Shown piece by piece: positions 7,971 through 16,417 of a stretch of 64,000 bases of DNA. The stretch covers positions 5,099 to 69,098 of the forward strand of contig CAZBAV010000015.1 of assembly GCA_964489955.1 (NCBI GenBank), given 5' to 3'. The stretch comes from Leadbetterella sp964489955. GTDB lineage: Bacteria; Bacteroidota; Bacteroidia; Cytophagales; Spirosomataceae. Positions within the stretch are counted from its first letter, which is position 1, and each line of letters opens with the position of its first letter. The notes beneath the pieces were generated by a model. It was not told the origin of the DNA. It searched no databases and saw only the letters and a program-made list of their open reading frames with translations. The translations under genes and the position numbers were made by a program.

Positions 7971-10961
7971 TTAAAAGTTTAAGTTTACTCCCATGGTTAA
8001 AGTACGGGTCCTAGGGTAAGTCTGGCGGTTATCTATTCCCGGGGTTATTCCTCCTAAAGAAACCTCAGGATCTACTCCTTTATACTTGGTCAAGACAAAA
8101 GCGTTATTAACATTTGCGTAAATACGTACATTTTTTACATTACCTAAGTTGCCTAAATTATAACCTAGAGAAAGCTGTGCTAAACGCAGGTAACTTCCAT
8201 CCTCAAGGTATCTGTCAGATAAGAAATGGGCATTATAATCTGTTACCTTTTCTGTTTCTAATACACTCAGTAAAAGATTTTTATTTCCGGCATTGCCAAC
8301 TACGTTAGAATGGCGGGCACGGGTGGCGTTCATAACTTTGTTTCCTGCTATGCCCTGAAAGACAGTATTAAGAGAGAACTTTTTGTAAGTTAGTGTATTA
8401 TGCCATCCAAAAGTAAATTTCGGTTGGGCACTTCCGGTTGCTGCACGGTCTTTGTCTTGTGGAGTGGCTGTTGTGTTTCCAGTTCTTTCTCCTGTTTCCA
8501 AATCCCTTTCATAGAATGTAGAAACTCCGCTTTCGTTATAACCAGCCCATTCCCACGTATAGAACTGGCCTATTGGACTGCCCTCCATTATACGCATTTG
8601 TGAAGCTCCTGATTGTCCGGCTCCGTCTAAGGAAGCTAAGTTCATGAAGTTAACAGAGAATTCTGCATTAGAAATACTGGTAACCACGTTTTTATTATGA
8701 GAAATATTGAATCCCGTATTCCAGGTAAAGTTGTTTTTCCTTACAGGCACGGCATTTAAACTTAGTTCCACACCTTTGTTATTGATGGAGCCCACGTTTG
8801 TAGTTAACCATCCATATAGATATTGTGTGGTAGAAACTTGATAATCAGATATAAGGTCTGTGGTGTTTTTGTCGTAGTATTCTAATGTACCAGTTAGGCG
8901 GTTATCGAAAAATCCAAAATCTAAACCAATATTAAACATAGACGTACGCTCCCATTTTAAATCCGGATTAGAATTTCTTATGGCTCCCAATGTCCTTACA
9001 AGATTACCTTCTGAATTCGTAAACCAGCCTGTGGCTCCGTACAATTGTGTGGCGGTAAATACATCAAAACCTAGTGAGTTACCACTTACTCCATAACCAA
9101 CCCTGAACTTCAAGTCGTCAAATACATTCATATCTTTTATGAAGCTCTCTTCTGAAAGTCTCCAGGCAGCCGAAACTGACGGGAAGGTAGCCCAACGGTT
9201 GTTGGCACCAAAAGCCGAAGAACCATCCCTACGTACTGTAGCCTGGAACAAGTACTTGCTATCATAAGAATAGTTAAAACGTGAATACAATGAGATCATT
9301 CTAAGTGTAGAAAGTCTCCAGCCACCAAAGCCATTCATGTCTATATTGTTTGCAATTCCCGGGTTATAGGCTTGCAGTGCATCGTCATAGAAATTGTAAG
9401 TTGATAGCTGAAAGCCGTCGCCATCATTGTTCTGCTCCCACGAATATCCTGCTAATGCACCAATTTTATGGGCAGTTCCAAAGTTTTTGTCATACGCAAG
9501 GTTCATTTCCATTACGGTTCTTTCTCCTTCTCCAGATGACCTTGTGGCTTTCCCGTTCATTCCCCTTGCAGCCATAGATTTTGAAGATAAGTATTCAAAA
9601 TAGTTGCTTTGCGAGTTTTGGAAAGATAAATCTAAATTATACCTCAAATCTTTAAAGATTTGGTAACCGGCACGTGCATGTGCCTGTATAAGTTTATCTT
9701 TTGGTCTAATGGTATTCTCTTTGATTAGGGATACAGGGTTAACATACTGGGATCTCTGCGGGTATTCAAACCAGCTTCCATCTGTGTTCTTTACGGGTGA
9801 CAGAGGTAAATAGTAATACATGGCATCGTACACGCTTACACCTTGACCCCAGGCTATCACGTCGTTACGGTTTGTGATACTTGCATTTAAGTTAAATGAG
9901 AGTGTCAGTTTATCATTTAAAGTCTTAGTTTCCAGAAAGCCTCTTGCTACATAACGCTCCATGTCGGTACCTTGTATTACACCATTGTTTTTCAGGTAGT
10001 TAATACTTGTGCTGTATCTTGTTTTTTCTGTACCGCCATTTATAGAAATATTGTGGTTAGTAGAAACACCCATTCGCTCTACTTCATCCTGCCAATTTGT
10101 GTCTGCTCCCCTGTCATCATAAGGATCTAAGGAAGCCCCGTTGTTAAGCACAAAGTCTTTGTACTGCTTGGCATTCATCATCTCAAGACGCTTTGCAACT
10201 TTGTCAAAACTCACAAAACCGTTATAGCTTACGTTTGTCTGCCCGGCTTTTCCTTTTTTAGTTGTGACGATAATCACACCGTTTGCTGCTTTAGAGCCAT
10301 AAATAGCAGTAGCAGAAGCGTCCCGTAGTACATCAATACTGGTTATATCATCGGGAGCAACAAGGCTTAGTGAAGCTCCAGGCACTCCATCTATAACATA
10401 AAAAGGCTCGCTTGCTGCTCCTGACCGTAACGTAGAAGCTCCTCTTAAGGTAACAGAAGGACTGGCATTGGGATTACTATTGTTAGTAGAGATGCTCAAA
10501 CCGGGTACTTTCCCTTGTAGTAATTGGGCGGGATTGGAGTAGACACCCTGGTTAAAGTCTTCTGACTTAATAGAAGTGATTGAACTGGTTACGTCTTTTT
10601 TTGCCATACTACCGTATCCAACCACTACTACCTCATCAAGTATTTTTTTATCTTCCTCCATAATCACTGTTAAGTTTTGGCCTGAAACCGTAACTTCTTT
10701 TGTGATAAAACCAATGGAGGAAAACACTAGTGTTTCACCTTGGCGTACTCCTTTTAGAGTAAACTTACCAGTCTCGTTGGTCATAGTTCCTCCTGAGTCA
10801 CCTTTTTTTACTACCGTTACACCGGGCAGGGCGGTTCCATTGGCTTCTGTGACCGTTCCGGCCACTTCGCTTTGAGCCAGGGATGCCAAGGCTCCAAATA
10901 GTAAGAAAATAGTTGTGGTCAACTTAATCTTTGACCGTTTGAGTAAATTAAATAAAATCAT
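7971..10961 (-). CDS. SusC/RagA-family TonB-linked outer-membrane transporter
   Basis: TonB-dependent receptor of the SusC type, 996 residues. A long signal peptide ends near ASLAQ. It is followed by a carboxypeptidase-regulatory-like beta domain (GTVTEANGTALPGVTVVKKG), the SusC segment VVVVGYG, a plug domain (YVIDGVPG; DDITSIDVLRDASATAIYG) and a beta-barrel ending in an aromatic residue (MGVNLNF). Paired with the downstream SusD protein it imports oligosaccharides across the outer membrane. No N-terminal FecR-interaction extension is present, so control is more likely by the divergent LacI protein than by an anti-sigma factor. Confidence 0.97.
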   Translation of the reverse strand: MILFNLLKRSKIKLTTTIFLLFGALASLAQSEVAGTVTEANGTALPGVTVVKKGDSGGTMTNETGKFTLKGVRQGETLVFSSIGFITKEVTVSGQNLTVIMEEDKKILDEVVVVGYGSMAKKDVTSSITSIKSEDFNQGVYSNPAQLLQGKVPGLSISTNNSNPNASPSVTLRGASTLRSGAASEPFYVIDGVPGASLSLVAPDDITSIDVLRDASATAIYGSKAANGVIIVTTKKGKAGQTNVSYNGFVSFDKVAKRLEMMNAKQYKDFVLNNGASLDPYDDRGADTNWQDEVERMGVSTNHNISINGGTEKTRYSTSINYLKNNGVIQGTDMERYVARGFLETKTLNDKLTLSFNLNASITNRNDVIAWGQGVSVYDAMYYYLPLSPVKNTDGSWFEYPQRSQYVNPVSLIKENTIRPKDKLIQAHARAGYQIFKDLRYNLDLSFQNSQSNYFEYLSSKSMAARGMNGKATRSSGEGERTVMEMNLAYDKNFGTAHKIGALAGYSWEQNNDGDGFQLSTYNFYDDALQAYNPGIANNIDMNGFGGWRLSTLRMISLYSRFNYSYDSKYLFQATVRRDGSSAFGANNRWATFPSVSAAWRLSEESFIKDMNVFDDLKFRVGYGVSGNSLGFDVFTATQLYGATGWFTNSEGNLVRTLGAIRNSNPDLKWERTSMFNIGLDFGFFDNRLTGTLEYYDKNTTDLISDYQVSTTQYLYGWLTTNVGSINNKGVELSLNAVPVRKNNFTWNTGFNISHNKNVVTSISNAEFSVNFMNLASLDGAGQSGASQMRIMEGSPIGQFYTWEWAGYNESGVSTFYERDLETGERTGNTTATPQDKDRAATGSAQPKFTFGWHNTLTYKKFSLNTVFQGIAGNKVMNATRARHSNVVGNAGNKNLLLSVLETEKVTDYNAHFLSDRYLEDGSYLRLAQLSLGYNLGNLGNVKNVRIYANVNNAFVLTKYKGVDPEVSLGGITPGIDNRQTYPRTRTLTMGVNLNF

Positions 10962-11455
10962 AGATTTTAAATTTTGTTTCGTTTTAAAATTTTTAATGGC
11001 TGCATTTCACTAATCGTGAATTGGAGTACTAACTGAGTTTGGTCAGAAATAGCCGGAAGCAATCCTGACGCAAGCATTCATGCGTGAGAGTTACGAAGTA
11101 GGTAAGTAATTGTTTTTTTCATATTTTAAGGTTGAATTTGTTTTACTGCTAAGCTTCAAAAAGTGTTGTCGTGTGTTTGACACAATTAAGATTACTAACT
11201 TCTGTTAAGTATCAGCGGTTATTAACACATTATGAAAACAAAGCAATAACAAATTATTTTAGGAAGCGAGAAAAGAAGAAAATTATTCTATGCAAAGGTT
11301 TGCATAACTATATAGATTTGTATTTTGCAATTATTTGTATTAATAGTGCAATTTTCTGGTTCAAATATGAGAAGTTTTTCCAGACTTGCCAACAAATTTA
11401 AAATGATAATTAACTTTAAGTTTTATAGATAATGTTACCATTTTATTAACTCTAT
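10962..11455. other. Intergenic control region between susC and the LacI gene
   Basis: This 494-bp AT-rich spacer separates divergent genes and must hold both promoters. No convincing TAnnTTTG box with a spaced TTG was found for either gene. The only clear structure is the inverted repeat at 11068-11085. No credible gene was found. Confidence 0.6.
11068..11085. promoter_or_regulatory. Possible LacI-family operator
   Basis: Inverted repeat ACGCA-N8-TGCGT enclosing the smaller palindrome GCATTCATGC, about 107 bp upstream of the susC start and in the only spacer shared with the divergent LacI gene. Assignment as operator is inference from position and symmetry. Confidence 0.3.
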
Positions 11456-12478
11456 ATGGAAAGACCGGCTACCATAACAGACATAGCGAAAATCCTAAAA
11501 ATCTCTCCATCTACGGTGTCCAGAGCTTTGAATGGGCATCCCTCTATAAGTGAAGTAACCAGGTTAGAAGTTATGAGATTGGCTCTGGAGTTAAATTACC
11601 AACCAAACTTAGCCGCACGAAATCTTCTGAATCAGAAGTCTGGGATTATTGGAGTGATTGTGCCGGAAATCACGAGCTATTTTTTCTCGACGGTAATAAC
11701 AGCTATTCAGGATAGTCTATCTTCGGTGGGTTATAAAATCCTGATTTCACAGACCAATGAGTGTTTTGACAGGGAGGTGAAGGTTGTAAATGAAATGTCG
11801 CAGTTAAGAGTAGAGGGCTTATTGGTTTCTCCCAGCTTTAAAACCCGCTCCTATTCACATTTAGAGGAAGTCCGGAAGTCCGGAACACCAATTGTCATTT
11901 TTGATCGCGATTGCCCGGAATTTAATTCATCAAAAGTTTTTGTGGATGTGTATGACGGTGCTTTTCAGGCTGTAAACTATTTGGTAAAATGTGGAAGAAA
12001 ACAAATAGCCCATATTGCCGGCCCTACTCAGATTCCCACGTTTAAGGATAGGTTTGATGCATATTGTGAAGTACTTTCTATGAATCTGTTCAGCGTAGAT
12101 GATACTCTTATTATAGAAAGTGGTGGCTTTGGGCCGGAAGATGGTATTGAAGCTGTAGAGACCCTATTAAAAAACGGAACAGATTTTGACGCTATATTTT
12201 GTGTAAATGATGCGGTGGCTATTGGGGCTATGCACGCATTAAGGGAAAAGGGATTTCGTATCCCGGAAGATGTGGATATTGTAGGCTTTGATGATGAACC
12301 TTATTCAGCAGTATTTTACCCATCTATTACTACAGTATGGCAACCTGTATATGACATGGGTTTACTGTCCTCTAAACTGTTGTTAGATGATATTGGTAAT
12401 AAGCATAATCCGCCAAAATTTAGGTATGAAGTTCTAAAACCTGAGCTTATAATACGGAATTCTACCCGCGATTCATAG
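11456..12478 (+). CDS. LacI-family transcriptional regulator
   Basis: 340 residues. The N-terminal LacI helix-turn-helix is plain (TITDIAKILKISPSTVSRAL, residues 5-24) with the hinge-helix segment NYQPNLAARNL. The rest is a periplasmic-binding-protein-like sensor domain (SGIIGVIVPEITSYFFSTV; DIVGFDDEPYSAVFYPSITTV). It is divergent from the susC-susD operon and is its likely regulator, sensing a sugar from that locus. The gene converges end-to-end with dapB, separated by one base. Confidence 0.93.
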   Translation: MERPATITDIAKILKISPSTVSRALNGHPSISEVTRLEVMRLALELNYQPNLAARNLLNQKSGIIGVIVPEITSYFFSTVITAIQDSLSSVGYKILISQTNECFDREVKVVNEMSQLRVEGLLVSPSFKTRSYSHLEEVRKSGTPIVIFDRDCPEFNSSKVFVDVYDGAFQAVNYLVKCGRKQIAHIAGPTQIPTFKDRFDAYCEVLSMNLFSVDDTLIIESGGFGPEDGIEAVETLLKNGTDFDAIFCVNDAVAIGAMHALREKGFRIPEDVDIVGFDDEPYSAVFYPSITTVWQPVYDMGLLSSKLLLDDIGNKHNPPKFRYEVLKPELIIRNSTRDS

Positions 12479-12479
12479 C

Positions 12480-13193
12480 TCAACCCAGCATATCATCCAT
12501 ACCCCACGACCCTACTTTGTCAGACAGCCACTCTGCGGCCACTACAGCTCCCAAAGCAAAACCCGAACGAGAATATGCAGTATGTTTAATTTCTATTTCA
12601 TCAACTTCCGAAATGTACTTGATGGCATGTGTGCCGGGAACCTTACCTTCACGTGATGACCAGATAGGCACTTCAGCCGGCTTAGGGATTTCATTGTTTA
12701 TCCAAGATTCCTTTCCTTCTAAGTTTTCAATCAAGCCTTCTGCTAAGGTAATGGCTGTTCCACTTGGAGAATCTAATTTTTCAGTATGGTGGATCTCAGA
12801 TGTAAAAACTTCGTATTGTGTATGTGGATTTACTATTTTTGCGAGCATTTTATTAAGCTGGAAGAACAGGTTTACACCAATACTGTAGTTTGAAGCATAG
12901 AAAAATGCGGCTTTGTTTGCTTTACATAATTCCTCAATTTCCGGTCTTTCAGCTAACCAACCCGTGGTTCCACATACTACCTTAAGTCCTGCTTTCATAC
13001 AATAGGAAAGATTATTGTACGCTGCTTCGGGCGAACTAAACTCAATTACAACGTCTACGGTTTCCGGGGTAAGGTCAGTGAGTTTATCTGTAGTACTTTT
13101 ATCTACACGGTAAACGACTTGGTGCCCGCGGCTAATGGCAATGCCTTCAATGGTTTTACCCATTTTTCCGTATCCTATGAGTGCTATTTTCAT
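12480..13193 (-). CDS. dapB: 4-hydroxy-tetrahydrodipicolinate reductase
   Basis: NAD(P)H-dependent reductase of the lysine/diaminopimelate pathway, 237 residues. The N-terminal Rossmann motif is IALIGYGKMGKTIE (residues 3-16). The family segment HHTEKLDSPSGTA holds the catalytic His pair, Lys and the substrate-binding SGTA. It follows the DUF5683 gene by 42 bases in a parA-parB-DUF5683-dapB order common in Bacteroidota. The usual next gene, lepB, is absent and the LacI gene follows instead. Confidence 0.95.
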   Translation of the reverse strand: MKIALIGYGKMGKTIEGIAISRGHQVVYRVDKSTTDKLTDLTPETVDVVIEFSSPEAAYNNLSYCMKAGLKVVCGTTGWLAERPEIEELCKANKAAFFYASNYSIGVNLFFQLNKMLAKIVNPHTQYEVFTSEIHHTEKLDSPSGTAITLAEGLIENLEGKESWINNEIPKPAEVPIWSSREGKVPGTHAIKYISEVDEIEIKHTAYSRSGFALGAVVAAEWLSDKVGSWGMDDMLG

Positions 13194-13235
13194 ATATTCT
13201 TTGTATTACCCCACCACTTAAAAAGCAGGCGGGAC

Positions 13236-13913
13236 TTATCTTACGTTTAATGTTATTTTTACTCCGGCAGCTCTGCCACTAAAGCCATTTTCTATAACTG
13301 TCGGACTGAATTTTAATGATATATTATCAGAGACATCAAAATTCTTAAGATGGGCAGAAACATTGGCTTCTACAGCAAACAGTACCCATCCTAATCCTAT
13401 TCCTATGATTGACAGCTCTTTGTATCTTTTAAATGAAGATGCTGCTCTTGCAAAAGTTTGAATACTCCTTCCTGGAGCATTGCTACCCTCTGGATAAACA
13501 TAGGAAGTTAATTTCTCTCTATCCATTTTCTCAACAATACCGATATATTCCTGATACCGGTTATTATTACTTGCCAAAGCCCAAAAACCGCCTGCTGCTG
13601 CCAAATAAACCACAGGGACTTTCCAGTAGTCTTTATTCATTATTTGACCTGTGCCAGGTATAGCCATAGATCTCCAGAAAACTACTTTCGGTTTCTGATG
13701 TTTAGTAAAACTATCTATCCCTATGACAAGTCTGTGGTGCTTGCCTAGGTTATTAACTATTTTTTTAAAGCGTTTGCCCCGGGTAGTGTCATAAGGCATG
13801 TGGGTTTTCTCCAACGAATCCAGTACTTGCTTTCCTAACACAACAGTACTGTCTTTCTGACCGAAGCAAAAAGTTAGTGAGAACACAAAAACTAAAGTTG
13901 CAAAGTATTTCAC
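13236..13913 (-). CDS. DUF5683 secreted/membrane protein
   Basis: 225 residues with a signal peptide (MKYFATLVFVFSLTFCFGQ) and a central hydrophobic segment (VFWRSMAIPGTGQIMNKDYW then VVYLAAAGGFWALAS). The GTGQI..DYWK pattern is that of DUF5683, a Bacteroidota family of unknown function. The start overlaps the parB stop by 4 bases, so translation is probably coupled. The C-terminal segment is strand-like. Confidence 0.8.
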   Translation of the reverse strand: MKYFATLVFVFSLTFCFGQKDSTVVLGKQVLDSLEKTHMPYDTTRGKRFKKIVNNLGKHHRLVIGIDSFTKHQKPKVVFWRSMAIPGTGQIMNKDYWKVPVVYLAAAGGFWALASNNNRYQEYIGIVEKMDREKLTSYVYPEGSNAPGRSIQTFARAASSFKRYKELSIIGIGLGWVLFAVEANVSAHLKNFDVSDNISLKFSPTVIENGFSGRAAGVKITLNVR

Positions 13914-14779
13914 TTTTTAAGCCTGTCGATAATTTGGTCCAGCTCCAATTTAGAGGTAAAAGGAATTTTTATTTCCCCTTTATGGTTCTCATCAGCCTGA
14001 ACAACTACTCTTTTGTCAAATATCTGGCTGAATTTATCCTGAAAGTCACCTAATGTCGCTTTTTTAGACATAGCTTCAGGCTTCCGGGCTGTAGCCGCCT
14101 TAGGCTGACCGTTTAAAAGTTTTACCAGTTCTTCTACTTTCCGTACAGACAATTCTTTCGTTACGGTTTCCTGATACGCTTTCAGTAACTTTTGTTCATC
14201 AGCAATACCCAACAAAGCTCTGGCATGACCCATGGATAACTGTTTTGCAGCTAAACCTTCCTGTATTAGAGATGGCAGATTTAATAACCTTAAGTAATTG
14301 TTTACAGTAGTACGGTCTTTACCTACCCTGGCACCAAGTTCTTCCTGCTTAAGGTCACACTCGTCTATTAAACGTTTATAGGCCAAAGCAATTTCCATTG
14401 GGTTCAGATTTTCGCGTTGGATGTTTTCAATTAAACCCAACTCTAGCATTTGGCTGTCTGTAGCTTCCCTCACAAAAGCAGGAATTGTCTTTAAACCAGC
14501 CATTTTTGAAGCTTGAAGCCTCCTTTCACCGGAGATGAGTTCATATTTATCCCCATTTCTTCTGACAGCAATAGGCTGTATAATACCTTGTACACGAATA
14601 GACTCCTTTAAATCCTGAAGTGCATCTGGATCAAATTGGGTCCGCGGTTGGTACGGATTAGTGTATATATCTTCTACAGGAATCTCAAAACTTATCGATT
14701 CCTCTACTACTTCAGTTTCCGAAGGGCCCAAAAGTGAACTAAGTCCTTTTCCTAAGCCTATTTTACGTTTTACATTCAT
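13910..14779 (-). CDS. parB: ParB/Spo0J-family chromosome partition protein
   Basis: Centromere-binding CTPase-type partition protein, 289 residues. It contains the N-terminal ParB domain (YQPRTQFD; the GERRLQA motif near residues 79-85), a helix-turn-helix region (ELGARVGKDRTTVNNYLRLL; LSMGHARALLGI) and a C-terminal dimerisation segment. It overlaps the parA-like start by 4 bases. No parS-like palindrome (TGTTTCACGTGAAACA-type) was noticed in the window. Confidence 0.95.
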   Translation of the reverse strand: MNVKRKIGLGKGLSSLLGPSETEVVEESISFEIPVEDIYTNPYQPRTQFDPDALQDLKESIRVQGIIQPIAVRRNGDKYELISGERRLQASKMAGLKTIPAFVREATDSQMLELGLIENIQRENLNPMEIALAYKRLIDECDLKQEELGARVGKDRTTVNNYLRLLNLPSLIQEGLAAKQLSMGHARALLGIADEQKLLKAYQETVTKELSVRKVEELVKLLNGQPKAATARKPEAMSKKATLGDFQDKFSQIFDKRVVVQADENHKGEIKIPFTSKLELDQIIDRLKK

Positions 14780-15375
14780 TTTCTTGTGTCAATGATTTCG
14801 TTGGCAAGTTTTAAGTAGTCTATATATCCGCTATGAGGAGTAGTACCATTTAAATCTACCAATGAAAAGTCAGGAATGGCTAAATAATAGTTTCTAGAAA
14901 TTACAGTATCAAATACAAAACCCGGGAAATTTAAAATCAGCTCATCTTTAACTTTGCTAGAGAGCGTACTTTCCGAGTCATACTTTGTAATTAAAAACCC
15001 TTCTATTTCCAGTAGCTGGTGTTCTTTTATTTCTTTTAGGGTCTGGTGTAGTTCTTCTAAACCATAATATTGTGCCTCTATAGGTACAATTACACTATCC
15101 AAATCCTTCAGGCTACCAGCATCATGCACATCAAAGAGGACATAGTCGTAATCTGTATCTTCACCTTCTATGATGGTAGTATTTTTATGGTGCCATTTTA
15201 AATTCCCCAGAGTAAAAAGGCCTGTACTGGTGTCATAGCCTGCCTTTCCTTTTTTATCCGGGCTTAAAGTAAGCACTTTTTTGTTTACAGCTGATAAGGC
15301 TGCAGCAAGAAAAAAAGTGGTTGTAGTTTTACCGCAACCATTATCCATGCTGAATATACCTATTTTTTTTGCCAT
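14776..15375 (-). CDS. Divergent, short ParA/MinD-type P-loop ATPase
   Basis: A 199-residue deviant Walker-type ATPase upstream of parB, so the partner of ParB by position. The Walker A region reads FSMDNGCGKTTTTF (residues 8-21). Canonical ParA has KGGVGKTT with a signature lysine; here that position is not lysine. The Walker B region is DYVLFDVHDAG instead of the usual D-cys-pro-pro form. At 199 residues it is some 55 shorter than typical Soj/ParA. It may still bind nucleotide through the retained GKTT, but ParA-like cycling is uncertain. Confidence 0.8.
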   Translation of the reverse strand: MAKKIGIFSMDNGCGKTTTTFFLAAALSAVNKKVLTLSPDKKGKAGYDTSTGLFTLGNLKWHHKNTTIIEGEDTDYDYVLFDVHDAGSLKDLDSVIVPIEAQYYGLEELHQTLKEIKEHQLLEIEGFLITKYDSESTLSSKVKDELILNFPGFVFDTVISRNYYLAIPDFSLVDLNGTTPHSGYIDYLKLANEIIDTRK

Positions 15376-15430
15376 TCAATCTTACTTACAAAAATGCTTT
15401 AAAAGTGTTTGCGAAACAAAGGTTTTTCAA

Positions 15431-15466
15431 ACAAAAAGAGGTTCTTTTTAAGGAACCTCTTTTTGT
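15431..15466 (-). terminator. Terminator of the sigma-factor gene
   Basis: Perfect 14-bp stem (15431-15444 with 15453-15466, core AGAGGTTC/GAACCTCT) with an 8-base loop, directly after the sigma-factor stop. T/A-rich arms make it work in either direction. Confidence 0.85.
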
Positions 15467-15468
15467 TG

Positions 15469-16350
15469 TTAGCCTAAGTATGCCTTAAGGGCTTTACTTC
15501 TTGAGGTTTGCCTCAGCCTACGAATAGCTTTTTCCTTTATCTGTCTTACCCTTTCACGGGTTAAGTTAAATTTCTCACCTATTTCTTCTAAAGTCATAGC
15601 TTGTTCTCCGTTAAGACCAAAGTAGAACATAATAACTTCGGCTTCGCGGGTAGTAAGAGTAGACAAAGCCCTTAGTACTTCTCTTCNNNNNNNNNNTTCT
15701 CTTCTTAGAGAGTCGTTCATTAGCTCTTGGTCAGGTCTTATTTCTGTGTCGTTCTCAAGAACATCCAATAGGCTATTCTCCTCACCTTGTACAAAAGGAG
15801 CATCTACAGACACGTGCCTTCCCGATATTTTCATGGTGTCTACCACTTCATTGGCAGAGATTTCCAGAACTTCTGCTAATTCTTCAGGAGAAGGCTCTCT
15901 CTCAAATCTTTGCTCTAGTTCAGAGAAAGTTTTAGAAATCTTATTTAATGAACCAACTCTATTTAAAGGTAATCTTACAATTCTTGACTGCTCAGCCAAA
16001 GCTTGTAATATACTTTGACGAATCCACCATACAGCGTAAGAGATAAACTTAAAACCACGGGTTTCATCAAACCTTTGTGCAGCCTTTATCAAGCCAAGGT
16101 TACCTTCGTTTATTAGGTCACCAAGAGATAGACCTTGATTTTGGTATTGCTTTGCTACTGAAACCACAAACCTTAAGTTAGCTTTGGTTAAGCGTTCCAA
16201 AGATAGTTGGTCTCCATCACGGATTTTCTGGGCTAAAATAACCTCTTCATCCGGTGTAAGTAGATCCACTTTACCAATTTCCTGAAGATATTTATCCAAG
16301 GATTGGCTTTCCCGATTGGTAATTTGTTTGCTAATTTTAAGCTGTCTCAT
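15469..16350 (-). CDS. rpoD: Primary RpoD/SigA-type sigma factor (interrupted by an N run)
   Basis: Housekeeping sigma-70 factor of the short Bacteroidota form. Region 1.2 (QSLDKYLQEIGKVDLLTPDEE), region 2 (ANLRFVVSVAKQYQNQGLSLGDLINEGN; FKFISYAVWWIRQSI) and region 4 with its helix-turn-helix (MTLEEIGEKFNLTRERVRQIKEKAI) are complete. Ten N at 15687-15696 interrupt region 3/4. The eight bases before the N run, TTCTCTTC, are repeated immediately after it. Collapsing them restores SLRREVLRALSTL and a 287-residue product, the length usual for this family, so the gap is probably artificial. Confidence 0.96.
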   Translation of the reverse strand: MRQLKISKQITNRESQSLDKYLQEIGKVDLLTPDEEVILAQKIRDGDQLSLERLTKANLRFVVSVAKQYQNQGLSLGDLINEGNLGLIKAAQRFDETRGFKFISYAVWWIRQSILQALAEQSRIVRLPLNRVGSLNKISKTFSELEQRFEREPSPEELAEVLEISANEVVDTMKISGRHVSVDAPFVQGEENSLLDVLENDTEIRPDQELMNDSLRREXXXXREVLRALSTLTTREAEVIMFYFGLNGEQAMTLEEIGEKFNLTRERVRQIKEKAIRRLRQTSRSKALKAYLG

Positions 16351-16373
16351 CCTTCTACTTTAAATTTTTTATG

Positions 16374-16404
16374 GTTACAATAGAGCAGTGCACTCTATTG
16401 TAAC
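16374..16404 (-). terminator. Hairpin after pnp
   Basis: A perfect 12-bp stem GTTACAATAGAG/CTCTATTGTAAC (16374-16385 with 16393-16404) lies between pnp and the sigma-factor gene. No U-run follows directly, so it may be a weak terminator or a 3-prime stabilising structure for the pnp message. Confidence 0.55.
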
Positions 16405-16417
16405 ATCCCAAGTCTAA

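Noticed and set aside
11164..11185. GTGT-TTG-ACAC imperfect dyad as a LacI operator
   Set aside because: Only four bases per arm; expected by chance in a spacer of this size.
11171..11401. 76-codon frame in the susC-LacI spacer
   Set aside because: AT-rich, composition not protein-like, and it would fill a region that must hold two promoters.
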